64,000 bases of DNA from Trigonopsis variabilis (Eukaryota > Ascomycota > Trigonopsidomycetes > Trigonopsidales > Trigonopsidaceae). The notes below the pieces were generated by a model that saw nothing but the letters and a program-made list of their open reading frames with translations, had not been told where the DNA came from and did no database searches. The stretch is from assembly GCA_003707065.3 (NCBI GenBank), contig PPXM03000002.1:620001-684000 (forward strand). The letters run 5' to 3'. How positions within the stretch are numbered: position 1 is the stretch's first letter; every line of letters begins with the position of its first letter. Below are positions 33,111-44,022 of this stretch, one piece after another. The position numbers and the translations under genes were made by a program.

Positions 33111-36100
33111 ATGGTAGGCGAGGGAAGACTGGATCAAATTCCTAGTCCAAAGTCAAATGATGCATCTCGCTCCTCGATTGCATTGTCCCCGACAGCTGCA
33201 GCGATCCTAGCAAAGGAACCTTCGTTCATAGCTCCAACTGGCGACGAAGCAATTGGTCCGAAAAGAAATACCATGTCACGAGCAATGAATAATGAGAGGA
33301 ATAAGCTAAATAAATCGACTCAAGATAACCATACTCCTTCGAGAATATACCAATCCAAGGAGAATACTCGCGACAACGAAACCGATAAACCGATAGGAGA
33401 TCGAGGTCAAGCTAAAGATTATGAGTTCACACCTTACTTGAAGCCGAAGAAGAATGGAAGTATTTTACTGAAACCAACACCATTACGAAATTCGGTGGTA
33501 TTTAGCTCTCCGCGACTCTCCTCATCACCGGTTGGGTTATCTAGTATTTATGAAGATCTGGAAGGCAAAGAACCGAGTGTGTCGAGCCACGGCGGCAATC
33601 TGGCTCAAAAACTTCAAGGCAACAATGCTCTAGAATCGGGAATGTTGACTATAAAGGAACAAGAGAAGGTAAATTTGAGACGACTAAGATACCTGAGCCA
33701 TTCTAACTTTGATAGATGATTAATGACATCCAAAAAGAGAACTTCAATTTGAAAGTTAAGATTGTTCATTTAGAGAATCGTTTAAAGAATTTGCCCAGTG
33801 ATATACAGACGGCTGTGAAAGAAAATGCGGAACAGGTAGTCCAGCTTGTGAGCTTAAGCAAGGAAAAGGACGAACTCGTGGGAAAACTGAAGGAGTCTGA
33901 GAGCATGCTATTAAATTACAAGAAGCGACTTAGTGAAGATCGACAATTGATGAATGAACGGGACCGCCAGAACTTAAATAAACTAATAATCGAGAAAGAT
34001 GAAGCAGACGCTAGGTACGAAGAAGCAGTGAACGAACTCAAACAGCTGCAGCAGGAAATTGAGGAATTCAAAAAGGAACGAGATGAGAACTTGGCACAGG
34101 GTCTGACGGTCCAAGTTGAGAATATGACTGAGCGAATTAAGACCTTAGACAAAGAAAAAGAGCTTTTACAGCGAGAGATTGATGGGTTACAACGAGCTCT
34201 AGACGAAAAGAATGAAACTAATCGGAGGCTAGAACATCAAGTTGAAGACTTGCATCGTGAAATCTCTTTATTGGAAGGCCAGGTCACTACGCTGGAAGCT
34301 CAAGTTTCTACGTTGGAAGGCCAACTGGCCACCTTTCAAAGTCAGTCATCTCGCTTAAGCAGCAATGACGAGTATCAGATCAACCAGCTGGAGAGCCAAC
34401 TCAGATCCTTACAGCGGAACTTGGAGACGATGGAACAAAGTGGACGACGAGACAAACAAGCATTCGAGAATGAGAGGAGACAATGGAATGACAAAGAGAA
34501 GGAATACCAGATTGAAGTCAAGACGTTAAAACTTGCCAAAGAAGATCAGCATAGTCATCTTCGACAAGCTCGACAGGAGATCGAAGCCTTGAATGCTCGG
34601 GTACAAAGTCAGGAAATTGATATAGAAAGTTCACGGTTAGCCTCAACGAGGTCTAATCATGACATTCAGGCAATGCTTGGAGAAAATGACCAGCTAAAGA
34701 GCAAGATCGAATCACTTGAGCTGGCACTGGAGAAAGAGCGGCAGCTGAATTCGCAGAATGAAAGTAAAAGATCTGAAGAATCGAACAGACGGGAGAAATC
34801 CTTACTTGACGATGCTCGCAAGTACAAGGGAATAGCAGATTCACTGGCCGCAGTACACACGCGAGAAGAGCAGGCCTGGAAAGATAAAGAAGAAGATTAC
34901 AAGACTCAAATTAATGCTATTAAAGAGAAATGCTCGACATTAGAACAAAATCTCAAGGCAGTCACAGACAAGAATCTGGATGGAGATAGTCAGTTGAAGG
35001 CTGCACTGAGAACGGAGCAGGAGCGACATGATGCTCTCAAGAAGGAACTGAATGACAAGGAACAGGCGTTTCAAAGTAGGATTGCGCTTGATGATGCTTC
35101 TTTGCAATCCAAGACTATTGAAGTGGCACAGCTGCAGACACGGATTGACAATTTAGAAACCGTGAAGAGTGATCTTGAAGGGCAACTCTCAAACTGCCGA
35201 GTGGAGTTAGAAGTATCTGAAGAGGAGTATAGAAGAGCTTCTGTGGCATTGGCTGAATCTTTGGCTACGGCGAAAAAGCATGAAAAGACAATAGATCGAC
35301 TTGAAAGTGAGCTACGGAACTTGAATACTCAGAGCGATATGTCAATAGCGAAGATTAGTCACGAAAGGGAGTTTACACTCAGCCAAAAGGTAACCGATCT
35401 TGAGGATGAGCTATCGCAAGTGAAAATGGAGTTGACTCAAGCTACTGAGACTGCTAAAGTTCTTAGGAAAGATAAGGCTGATCTCAATGAGAAGCTTTCG
35501 CAGCAACTTGGTCTTACCGTGGAGCTTCGTCAGCAGGTAAAATCCATGGGAATTGAGATAGGAGAGCTTAAGCAAAGATCGGGATCAATCTCTCATATGG
35601 GAGATCTCGAGAGTGAGATTAGGTCCTATAAGCAAAAATGTGTCGCACTCGAAGCTCAGCTTCAAAAAGAGTCGTCAAAAGTTCACGTTCGACGGCTTGA
35701 GCAGCAGATTCTCAAATTACAAAGCCAATTAAATGAAGCACGTTCGGCGGCACCAAATGGTGATTACAATATTCGTGGCAAGGTGGACGGTCTTCAAGAC
35801 AAGATTCAATCGTGTGAGAGGATGATCACTTACCTGAAGGGCAAGAGCCGGCGGCAAGAAGAGCTATGTCGAGACCTTGCGTTCATGAAACGATTCTTCA
35901 TACTACAAATAGAAGCCTATGATACTTGTAATGAGATCCAACTCAATTCATTGAGTGTCATGGGGATCTATCCTGAGCAACAATACACTAGGCCTCGGGC
36001 ACGGGCCCCAAACCTAAAGAGTGTAGGATGGATGGTAATTGCTACGATAAGAATGCAAGGACGGGGTCGGGAATATCGCAGGCAGAAAGATGAAAAGAAG

Positions 36101-36163
36101 AAACTGAAGGATGATGTGGAAGGTGTGATTCAATCTCGAGGCTATAGGGGATATAGGGCTTAG
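33111..36163 (+). CDS. PCP1: Pericentrin-type spindle-pole body protein (Pcp1/Spc110-like; CM1 and PACT regions)
   Basis: Exons 33111-33668 and 33716-36163; intron of 47 nt (branch TTCTAAC); 1001 residues. The N-terminal about 175 residues are disordered and Ser/Pro-rich, with possible CDK-type SP and TP sites. Splicing creates the CM1 motif LTIKEQEKMINDIQKENF, the segment that binds and activates gamma-tubulin complexes. A continuous coiled coil with many Gln/Glu/Leu heptads covers roughly 190-900. The C-terminal PACT-like end has a hydrophobic-basic helix (LKSVGWMVIATIRMQGRGREY) typical of calmodulin-binding spindle-pole anchoring. The predicted job is to tether gamma-tubulin to the nuclear face of the spindle pole body. 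An X-box precedes it. An Mto1-type linker protein is an alternative, but the PACT-like end favours Pcp1/Spc110. Confidence 0.85.
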
Positions 36164-36506
36164 GCGATGTTAATGTAAATGTATGCATTTCAGTGTTGCC
36201 GTAGAGAATCTCACACTAGATACATAGTCCCCAAGCGAAAGTACATCGCGCGAAGAGAGACCAACTTCGCGCTTACACAGTATGCTTGGAATTGCTGCTA
36301 GAGGGCATCTAAGCAAATAGTAGTTGACTAGACGACGCAATATTGCTCACACTATGCAGCAGCCTCTTCGAGAGTATTGCATTCATCCTCATGATCATTC
36401 ATGGCCGCAGTACACGAATATTGTTCTACTTCAATCGCTTGACAAGGCTCAAGAAGAATCAAAGATGGAGCGACACAGTGTTACTAAAGCAAGGCTTGCT
36501 ATTAAG

Positions 36507-36692
36507 TTAATCAAATTTGGAATCTAGCTCTTGTATCCAGTATCTGTCCTCATCTCCCCCAGTCCCAATTGCTCCATGCTCGGGTTGCTCCCGCATTTGG
36601 AATTTCGGGGCCGAGCTTGTTACGTCGAAACGACATTCCATTCCCGATTTGCTAAGTTGCATGGCTTTAGCGTTGGCCTGTCTGGCTGCCAT
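36507..36692 (-). CDS. Possible small protein, 61 residues, unrecognised
   Basis: Complete ATG-to-stop frame with a balanced, soluble composition (starts AARQANAKAMQ, ends IQELDSKFD) and a TTTATATC sequence about 25 bp before the ATG. No family recognised. It may be a chance frame; it is listed because the surrounding 1.1 kb is otherwise empty. Confidence 0.25.
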   Translation of the reverse strand: MAARQANAKAMQLSKSGMECRFDVTSSAPKFQMREQPEHGAIGTGGDEDRYWIQELDSKFD

Positions 36693-37255
36693 GTGAAGTA
36701 AGAACAGAACGATATAAAGGCTAGCGGGCTGAAATAGATTTATGAGAATGTCCAGGAAAATAGAGCCAGTCTTATTTGTGGATCAAGACAGGCAGCCTCG
36801 GGTTTCCCAAATAGGAAACTAGGCCCCGAGCACCCGACAATCCGATAAGGCCACACGGATACTGACGAAATCATCCCGTCAATTGCTCATGGAGGATCCG
36901 AAAGCATCTTGTTTTTCATGGAAAATATCCAGCTATTCTTACAAGTTTGTCAGGTGCTGTTAATCGCTACTTTTCTCATGTATCTTAATCCGACGATAAC
37001 GGTTATCAGCTTAAACCAGTGAGAGCGTTACATGTAACGCGCCGATGGGAGAGATAAGGGAGAAACATTAAGAGCAAAGTAGACGCGTAGTTTTTTACTG
37101 GAAAGCAGAATATTAGGCAGCAATATTATATCAATTAGAGATCTAAGCCTAAAATGTAACTTAGAATTGGCAAAACAAGCATTGGCGTCGTAAGTGGAGT
37201 GATCTGCTGTTCGGCTGTCAGCTAGAGTGGAAAGTATCACCGAGCCAGCAAGGCT

Positions 37256-37262
37256 TATATAG
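37256..37262 (+). promoter_or_regulatory. TATA box of the first 2-hydroxy-acid oxidase gene
   Basis: TATATAG about 38 bp before the ATG at 37300. A canonical TATA box fits an inducible metabolic gene; most other genes in the window show none close by. Confidence 0.45.
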
Positions 37263-37299
37263 TTTCCTCCAATCCCGACCCGTCACCCAGTTAACGAAA

Positions 37300-38438
37300 A
37301 TGCCAAAACCTCTTATTCTTTGTATCTCTGATCTTGAGGAATATGCCAAACAGCGATTGTTACCTTTGGCTCGACGTGAGTTTTCCCGGAATCCTCAGGC
37401 TGACCATCAGAATACTACAATGATGCTGCTGAAGATATGATTACATATAATGACAACTTGAATGCGTTCCGTCGTTATAAAATCCGCAACCGTGTCTTGG
37501 TCAACGTTGACAAGGTTGACACTTCCACAGAAGTGTTTGGAAATAAGATCACGTTCCCCTGTTGTGTAGGGCCGTCGGCCATGCATCGACTGGCGCATCC
37601 TTTGGGTGAGCTGGGCACTGCTGGTGGAGCTACTGCCTACGGAGTTAACTACGGTCTGTCGGCTTTTGCTAATACATCTGCTGCTGATGTGGCCAAGCTG
37701 CGAAACGGCAATAACTTTGCCATGCAGGTCACTATTTTCGAGGATCGAGACATCACCATCGATATTATCCGAAATGCTGAGAAAGCTGGCTTCAAGGCTT
37801 TGTTACTCACCGTTGATTGTGCTGAGTTAGGATGGAGATACAATGAGAAGCGCCACGATTTGGATATCCTATCAGGAGATCCTTCTCCGTCCGGCCCCGC
37901 TTACATGCCAAACTTGTTGGGCCGAATCAAGCCCGGTGAGCGTGCCGTGTTGAAGACTGATGCCACATCCGACTGGAGAGATATTGCCTGGTTGCGAAGC
38001 GTGACCAACCTTGAGATCTGGCTTAAGGGCATTAACACTGCCGAAGACGTTGACTTGGCGTGTCAATTCGGCGCCGACGGTGTTATCCTTTCCAACCATG
38101 GTGGCCGTCAGCTCGACGGTATTTTGCCCACCATCGAGACCTTAGAATCATGCGTGGCTGCTGCGAAGGGCCGCATTCCCATCCATATCGACTCTGGTAT
38201 CCGAAAAGGTTCCGATATCTTCAAGGCTATTGCGTTAGGCGCCAAGTGTGTCTGGATCGGCCGAGTCGCTCTTTGGGGATTGTGCTACGATGGCCAAAAG
38301 GGCGTCGAGCTTGCTCTTAAGATCCTTCATGACGAATTGCGTCATACCATGATGTTGGCTGGTTGCGCATCGCTCGCTGATATCACCAAGGATCATCTAG
38401 CTGTGTTGGATGGCACTGGAAGATACAACAAACTATAG
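37300..38438 (+). CDS. FMN-dependent 2-hydroxy-acid oxidase (glycolate/lactate oxidase family), copy 1
   Basis: Exons 37300-37375 and 37411-38438; intron of 35 nt; 367 residues. Family features are the N-terminal YYNDAAEDMITYNDN substrate-site Tyr region, the FMN-site CCVGPSAMHRLAHPLGE, the Lys-containing LEIWLKGINTAEDV, the catalytic His/Arg motif SNHGGRQLDG, and HIDSGIRKGSDIFKAIALGAKCVWIGR. There is no cytochrome b5 domain, so this is not a flavocytochrome b2; it should pass electrons to oxygen and make hydrogen peroxide. The C-terminal NKL resembles a weak peroxisomal PTS1 signal. It stands 1.8 kb from a second, diverged copy with TAN1 between them. Substrate (glycolate, lactate or longer 2-hydroxy acids) cannot be decided from sequence. 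Confidence 0.9.
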
Positions 38439-38785
38439 GGATCTGACGTTGTTATGCGTGTACTAATGAAGAAAATAGAGTGTTCTTTATTAGCGTATTA
38501 ATTTGAAAGCTCATCATGTAATGAAAGCAGATAGGAAGATGCTACTTCACCGTATTAGGCATCCAACTGATGTGGCATTGAGCCACAATTACTCTGACGT
38601 GGAAATTGTACGGCGTACCGAAAACTAGATATCGATGACTCTCATAGACACTAAACGAACGGATCGTTCCCTATTACCAATTAAGACTTGACCAAAGATT
38701 CTGCTTGGTGTGCCAAACTGTGAGTACAAGCACTTCGTAGCGCTCGATAGTTCCCCAGAGTAACGATTTACTTTTGCTTACCCGG
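38439..38785. other. Intergenic, TAN1 promoter region
   Basis: About 350 bp with no recognised element beyond the TAN1 leader. Confidence 0.4.
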
Positions 38786-39786
38786 ATGGATCTGTTTGAC
38801 AGTCCCATCATGACCAAGCGAAAATCTGATAGTGGAGGGAAAAACTCGGGTGTTAAGAAAGCTAAGGTGAATAAATCAAATGACTTATTAATTTTCAGCA
38901 TTACACAATCCCCAATACTATTGATCTAGGGATATCGGGGATCTTTGCTACGTGTACTCGTGGCAGGGAGAAGCAAGCGTTGAACGAGTTGATGGCTCTT
39001 CTAGGTGATGTATGCTCAATCCCTGTTTTTATTTAACCATAGGTGGCCCAGAAGAGGTATGGTAAAGATATGGAGTCTACGGTAGACGAGAAGGAAGATG
39101 TCGATGATGAAGAAGATGATATCGAGACTTCTTTGGCAAAAGAGATTCAACGGGCGCAGAAAAAGCCCGATTCTAAATCTGGCTTACTAAAACCTGTTCC
39201 TCTAAGGAATTGCGAGTGCGGTAAGCGATCCTAAGATTCAATGCTGATATACAGTTTTTTTCATCCGGACCAAAAAGCCCATTGATCCGGTACAACTGGT
39301 CCTTGATACTTGCGAAAAATGCTCCACGTCAACCAGCCGTCTCGTTAAATATGTTCAACGACTATCACCAGTGTCATTGACTTGTCAGGCGACGCTGGAA
39401 GACTTGGAAAAGACTTGCGAGCAAGTATTTTCCTCCGTATTCCACAATGAAGAGTCGCAAGATTCGTACAAGGTACAGGGCTTATCGAACCTACAAACTA
39501 ACTGTAGTTCGCCGTGCGGCCGACCTCAAGATTACATGATAAATTATCCAGAGACGAAGTGATCCAGCTCTGTGCGAGAAAGGTGGGCAAGGGCCATCGG
39601 GTAGATCTCAAATCTTACGACCGATTGATTCTCGTCGAGCTATTCAAGGTAATGAAACGCCCCAGTCGAAACGCTAACCTCCAGAATGTCGCCGGTGTCA
39701 GCGTCGTCTCAGATTTCGACAAATATAAACGCTTCAACCTGCAGGCTTTACTGGATCAGAGCTTTTCGGCAAATCATGATAAGTGA
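38786..39786 (+). CDS. TAN1: tRNA acetylation factor Tan1 (THUMP domain; THUMPD1 homologue)
   Basis: Six exons: 38786-38866, 38899-39009, 39043-39220, 39255-39472, 39508-39648 and 39685-39786; introns of 32, 33, 34, 35 and 36 nt; 276 residues. The Tan1 hallmark GIFATCTRGREKQALNEL sits near the N-terminus. An acidic linker and the PLRNCECVFFIRTK strand follow, and the C-terminal THUMP domain (FAVRPTSRLHDKLSRDE, IQLCARKVGKGHRVDLKSYD, ILVELFKNVAGVSVV) binds tRNA. With the Rra1/Kre33-type acetyltransferase it forms N4-acetylcytidine in tRNA-Ser and tRNA-Leu. Two in-frame ATGs are possible, 38786 and 38810; the first is used. With six exons in about 1 kb, this gene could not be found from single open frames. 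Confidence 0.92.
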
Positions 39787-40271
39787 ACGTCAAGTCACTC
39801 TTCAATGAGCCGTGCGAAAGACGGACTTGCGCCGAGCATCTATGCTTCTTCGTCCTTTGCCAGTGAATATCTTTGGGAATTTAGGTGAATTTCTCTTCCA
39901 AAGTACACCAGCTGTCCTTTCCTTGAGACTAATTCAGTAATAGGTCTAGCTCTTCCTACGCCACGCCACTGCCTTACTGCTTTGCTGGCATTTGATCAAA
40001 GTGCAACATAGCTTTGTAATCATAGCATACGCAAGCTCCACGGGCCAATTCTGGTTATGCACGACTTGTTTTTGGCCGTATCTGTCTGTGCTTGGTTGCT
40101 GGGTATCGGTCGGCGTACCTATCCATCTCTTTGTCGGACAAGCCGCACGGGCCTCAATGAAGTATATCTTTCCTGAAGGGCCAGGTACTGGTCCCAGGCC
40201 TGGGCACTGGAAACTTGTAACCTAGAGATCTTAACCTGAGTCTATTCTGATTCCAACATCGTGTCTCGACC
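39787..40271. other. Intergenic, promoter of the second 2-hydroxy-acid oxidase
   Basis: Holds a 12-bp perfect palindrome (listed separately) and nothing else recognised. Confidence 0.4.
40193..40204. promoter_or_regulatory. Palindrome CCCAGGCCTGGG upstream of oxidase copy 2
   Basis: A perfect 12-bp dyad 67 bp before the ATG at 40272, overlapping a partial direct repeat of CAGGTACTGG and CTGGGCACTGG. Placement suits a dimeric regulator site; identity unknown. Confidence 0.3.
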
Positions 40272-41428
40272 ATGGTCCCCGACAAAAGCATAATATGTCT
40301 GGAAGACATTGAGAGCTATGCATACGACAAAGTCGATCATGATACCCGGGAATACTGGTCGGGAGGAGCTGAGCGTTTATTTACGGTGAAGGAAAATCAG
40401 CATGCCATGATGAATTTCAGAATTCGGCCCCGCGTGATGAGGAACGTTTCTCAAGTCGATGCCCGGCCACTCAAGCCTTTATTCGGAAAGACGTTTGCGA
40501 TTCCCTGTGGATTTGCTCCCTCCTCCGAGCATATGTTGGCTTGTCCTGAAGGAGAGTGCGAGACTGCGTTGGCAGCTAAGACGAAGAACTTCCCAATGGG
40601 ATTGTCCTCTTACTCAAACAAAAGCCTCGAGGAAGTGCGTCAAGTCGCTCCTGATCATGCTTTATTCATGCAGCTCTATGTATTTGAAAACAGGGAGACG
40701 ACCTTGCAGTTAATGCGCCGAGCAGAGAAGGCAGGATATAAAGCCTTTGCTTTGACTGTTGATACAGCCTATCTGGGAAAGCGGTACAATGAAATCCGAA
40801 ATCAGCTAGAATTGCCTTCCCATATAACTTATGGAAACTTTCCAGGCGAATTCAAGTTGGGGAAGCTCCGGGAAGCTTCAAAGGAGCTCAAAAAGACCTC
40901 TGGCAATACAGTCGACCCTTCTATCAGTTGGAATGAAACCATTCCCTGGATTCGCAAACATAGTAATCTTGAGATCTGGGCAAAAGGCATCCTCACTCCT
41001 GAAGATGCCCAAGCTGCTATCGAAGCCGGCATCGATGGCATATGGGTCTCTAATCACGGTGGCAGGCAGTTTGACGGTGTCCTTCCCACTATAGAAGCCC
41101 TTGGCGACATAGTCAAAGTTGTCAATGGTAGAGTCCCTGTTCATGTGGATGGAGGCTTTCGCAGGGGAAGTGATATCTTCAAAGCGATCGCCTTAGGTGC
41201 CGATTTTGTCTGGATAGGCCGTCCTGTCCTTTGGGGTCTAACTCTGGGTGGCCATGAAGGCCTTGAGAAAGTCGCCGAGATCCTGGAGCAAGAATTTAAG
41301 TTGTCTATGGCGCTGTAAGTATACGTGGCTAATTTCCTCACTGACTTCCTAGGGCCGGCTGTACCAAAGTATCCGAAATAAAACCTTGTCTGCTGGCACG
41401 CGTACGGCCTCCGATGTCGCGGATATAA
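40272..41428 (+). CDS. FMN-dependent 2-hydroxy-acid oxidase, copy 2, with splice-dependent C-terminus SRI
   Basis: Exons 40272-41314 and 41353-41428; intron of 38 nt (branch ACTGAC); 372 residues when spliced. Motifs are YWSGGAERLFTVKEN, FAIPCGFAPSSEHMLACPEGE, LEIWAKGILTPEDA, the catalytic SNHGGRQFDG and VHVDGGFRRGSDIFKAIALGADFVWIGR. The FMN-site stretch reads SSEHMLACPEGE where copy 1 has the more usual AMHRLAHPLGE, so substrate or rate may differ. The spliced end is SRI, a plausible PTS1 peroxisomal signal. If the last intron is kept, the stop TAA comes at the donor site itself (CTG TAA), giving a 348-residue form ending MAL without the last helix and signal. The downstream neighbour is the convergent myotubularin gene. 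Confidence 0.88.
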
Positions 41429-41680
41429 AAATATGAGCATGACGCGAGAAATATCTATGTGTAGACTGCATATATAAGTGAGCGGAGAGAGTTATTGGAA
41501 TCTCTAGACTGCCTAGCTAGTGTTATCTTACATCTTTCATTTTCATCCCACTCAAGTTATGCTGATTATTTTATCCATGGCTTCAATCCTAGCCCTATAT
41601 CTCATCTCCACATGCCCCACCCTCCAATCTTTCCTAATTTCATCGTTCCTCCGTATCGTTGTGTCCACCAGATCTATAGG

Positions 41681-43734
41681 TTATGGTTCTTCCATCTCAA
41701 AGCTCATGAGAGGTCTAGGCTGAGGAATTGGTGAAGACTCACTAGACGTTTCCGGGAGAGGACTGTGATCTTGACTGAAATTGGATCGCGGGATATCTCG
41801 TTTGCCGTTATGATCAATAACGTACGAGTTATGGTCCAGTTTATAGTCAGTAGTTGCTTGAACGGATTGAGGGGTCTTCATCTCTTTGGGATCTCGTCCG
41901 AATGCATGAGCCCACCAGATGACCTTGTTAATATTGACGGTAAGTAACGGATGATAGGTCTCATCTGATGGCTCCGTAGGCTTTGTGTAATCTGGATTGG
42001 TGAAGTCACGTTTGCGAACAACAAAGTAATCCCACACGCTGCGCGTACGCTCATGCACATGGGCCTTAATCCGTTCAGCTTCACAGTTGTAGAGAAAGGT
42101 GCCATATTGACAAGAGTAGGCGTGGTACAAAAGCCGCCTGAGGAAACGCTCATTGAATTCAAACAAATTGGGATGTTGATGAAGCAGTTGAAAAACGGAA
42201 TCGAGAAATTGGTGAAACACGGGAGAAGTGAATTTTGATTGGCGTCGATGTGCCGCAGAAGTACCACGGTTGACAAACTTCCCCACTGTCGATAGCGCAT
42301 GAGAGGCGGGGCCTGAATCAGCATCGATCTTCACAAAATGTCGTTCAGTATTCAAATAACCAGCCCGTTCGGCAAAGCGGAACCCAAATGCAAGCCATTC
42401 CTTCTCAATCAGGACCATGAATCCATCTAACGACCTATAGTAAGGATCCAAAATGATTTGGGCCAACGAACACAATTGAGCAGTCCTATCCCAGCCATCT
42501 GAGCAATGGACGAGAACGTGGGAATGTAAGACACCGATGTGATGAGAAATTTGACAAGCACCATCCAGGATGTTTCTGATATGGAATAACCAGCGAGATT
42601 TGGCCAGTAATTCGGGAGAAGGATATGCAGAACAGAGATCCCCGTCTTTGAGAGCTTGGGTGACTTTGGCGAGGCTTTCTCTCATTACATGAATATTATC
42701 AATGCCGAGATATATTTTTCTCGCTCCACGATAACATTCCATATTTTCAGAGCCTGCTCCTAGGGCTGTTTGAGCCATGGCATTAGTCGTAGGCCTCGCG
42801 TCGACAATGAGATTGTCCTGATGTCCCCCGCCATAGGTGTCCTTGACTGTATTTGATGCAAAGATATGTTCAATTAGCTTCTCATCTTGGATCGACCGAT
42901 TTTGCTTAAGTCCTACCAACGGCTGAGCACATCTAGTAATGGTACACCCATTCAATCGATAGTAGTAACTGAGGGCTGGCAATCTGGATTTGGATCGATG
43001 TCGAGCGGCGTAGTTCAATACAGCATCAGAAACAGAATCAGGAATCACCAAGAACTGCGGATAAGTCTCACATAAAGAGTAATCATGATTAGCTTGAGTG
43101 ATTCTCCATCTTGGCCGATCACCCGGGCCTAATTCAAAAGCCCCCATTCGGGCATATTCACTTTTTGGATCATACAATCCCCATGTATTGACCACTTGCT
43201 CCATGGCGCCTGGCTTATAGAAAAAGGCATAAAGCCGATCAAAGGACGGTAAGCAGGTCAACTTCATAACACTCTCATAAACTTGTTTACAATCCCGAAT
43301 CGAGTCGAATTGAAAACATAAAAATGAAAAGTCTCGACATCGAACTCTGAGTAAATATAGGCCCGAGTTGCGCAATCCATTAGTTCCATCATTCTCTGTA
43401 TCTAGTGCTTCAAATACACTGCTTAGACGTATTCCTTCTCCTAATGCTCCATCGTCGTGAGGGAAATGATGGCTGTATCGAAACTCCACGTCATGAATCA
43501 TTGGATAACATATCCAGATCTCCTGAAATTTACCAAATATACTAGCCTTTTTATTTTCTGACTCTGCTGAGTCCTCTCGTTTCTTCTCCGGATCACATTT
43601 AAATATCATATGATGAGTAGTCAAATGTAAACTACCCTTACTTCCTTCCCCTCGCCGAAATACCCTCACATTATCGACCTACCATTAACACTAGCCTATC
43701 TTCTCATTACCTTGGAGATCTTGATAAAATCCAT
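41681..43734 (-). CDS. YMR1: Myotubularin-family phosphoinositide 3-phosphatase (Ymr1 type)
   Basis: Exons 43711-43734 (24 nt) and 41681-43678; intron of 32 nt (branch GTTAAT); 673 residues. The small first exon supplies the family start MDFIKISKVDNVRVFRRGE that opens the PH-GRAM domain. The catalytic domain carries the Cys-x5-Arg motif HCSDGWDRTAQ (Cys400, Arg406), with both Asp residues of active myotubularins present, so this is an active enzyme and not a pseudophosphatase. It removes the 3-phosphate of PI3P and PI(3,5)P2 on endosomes, vacuole and autophagic membranes. The C-terminal tail is Ser/Pro-rich. The long frame alone would begin at a GTG, which is why the extra exon is needed. Confidence 0.93.
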
Positions 43735-44022
43735 GGCCTTTTGAGACCCTTTAAATGACCTGGGCCTCGATGATCTTTCGTTGCTCCCTCTGGGTAATGA
43801 GGTCGTATGGGAGCAACTCGAGCGTCTCTCTCCCCTTTGAAGCTCAGATAGTTACAAAGCCGCGAATCTTCATACACTCACGTTCAACAGATATTGAAAC
43901 AACTTTGAGAACGATATCTTTATCTTAGTGGTGTAATATGCGTTTTCTTGGATCTCGCCTAGGCTCTCTTAACATCCCTACAGACTATCATTACAACTCC
44001 ATTCACTATCTTATATTACACA

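Larger units (their letters stand above)
36164..37299. other. 1.1-kb intergenic region upstream of the first 2-hydroxy-acid oxidase
   Basis: Contains one weak small candidate frame (36507-36692, minus) listed separately and a TATA box near 37256. Otherwise no repeat, tRNA or conserved element seen. Confidence 0.4.

Noticed and set aside
43669-43669. Myotubularin start at the long frame's first codon
   Set aside because: That codon is GTG and lies within the PH-GRAM start; a 24-nt upstream exon with ATG gives the expected N-terminus.
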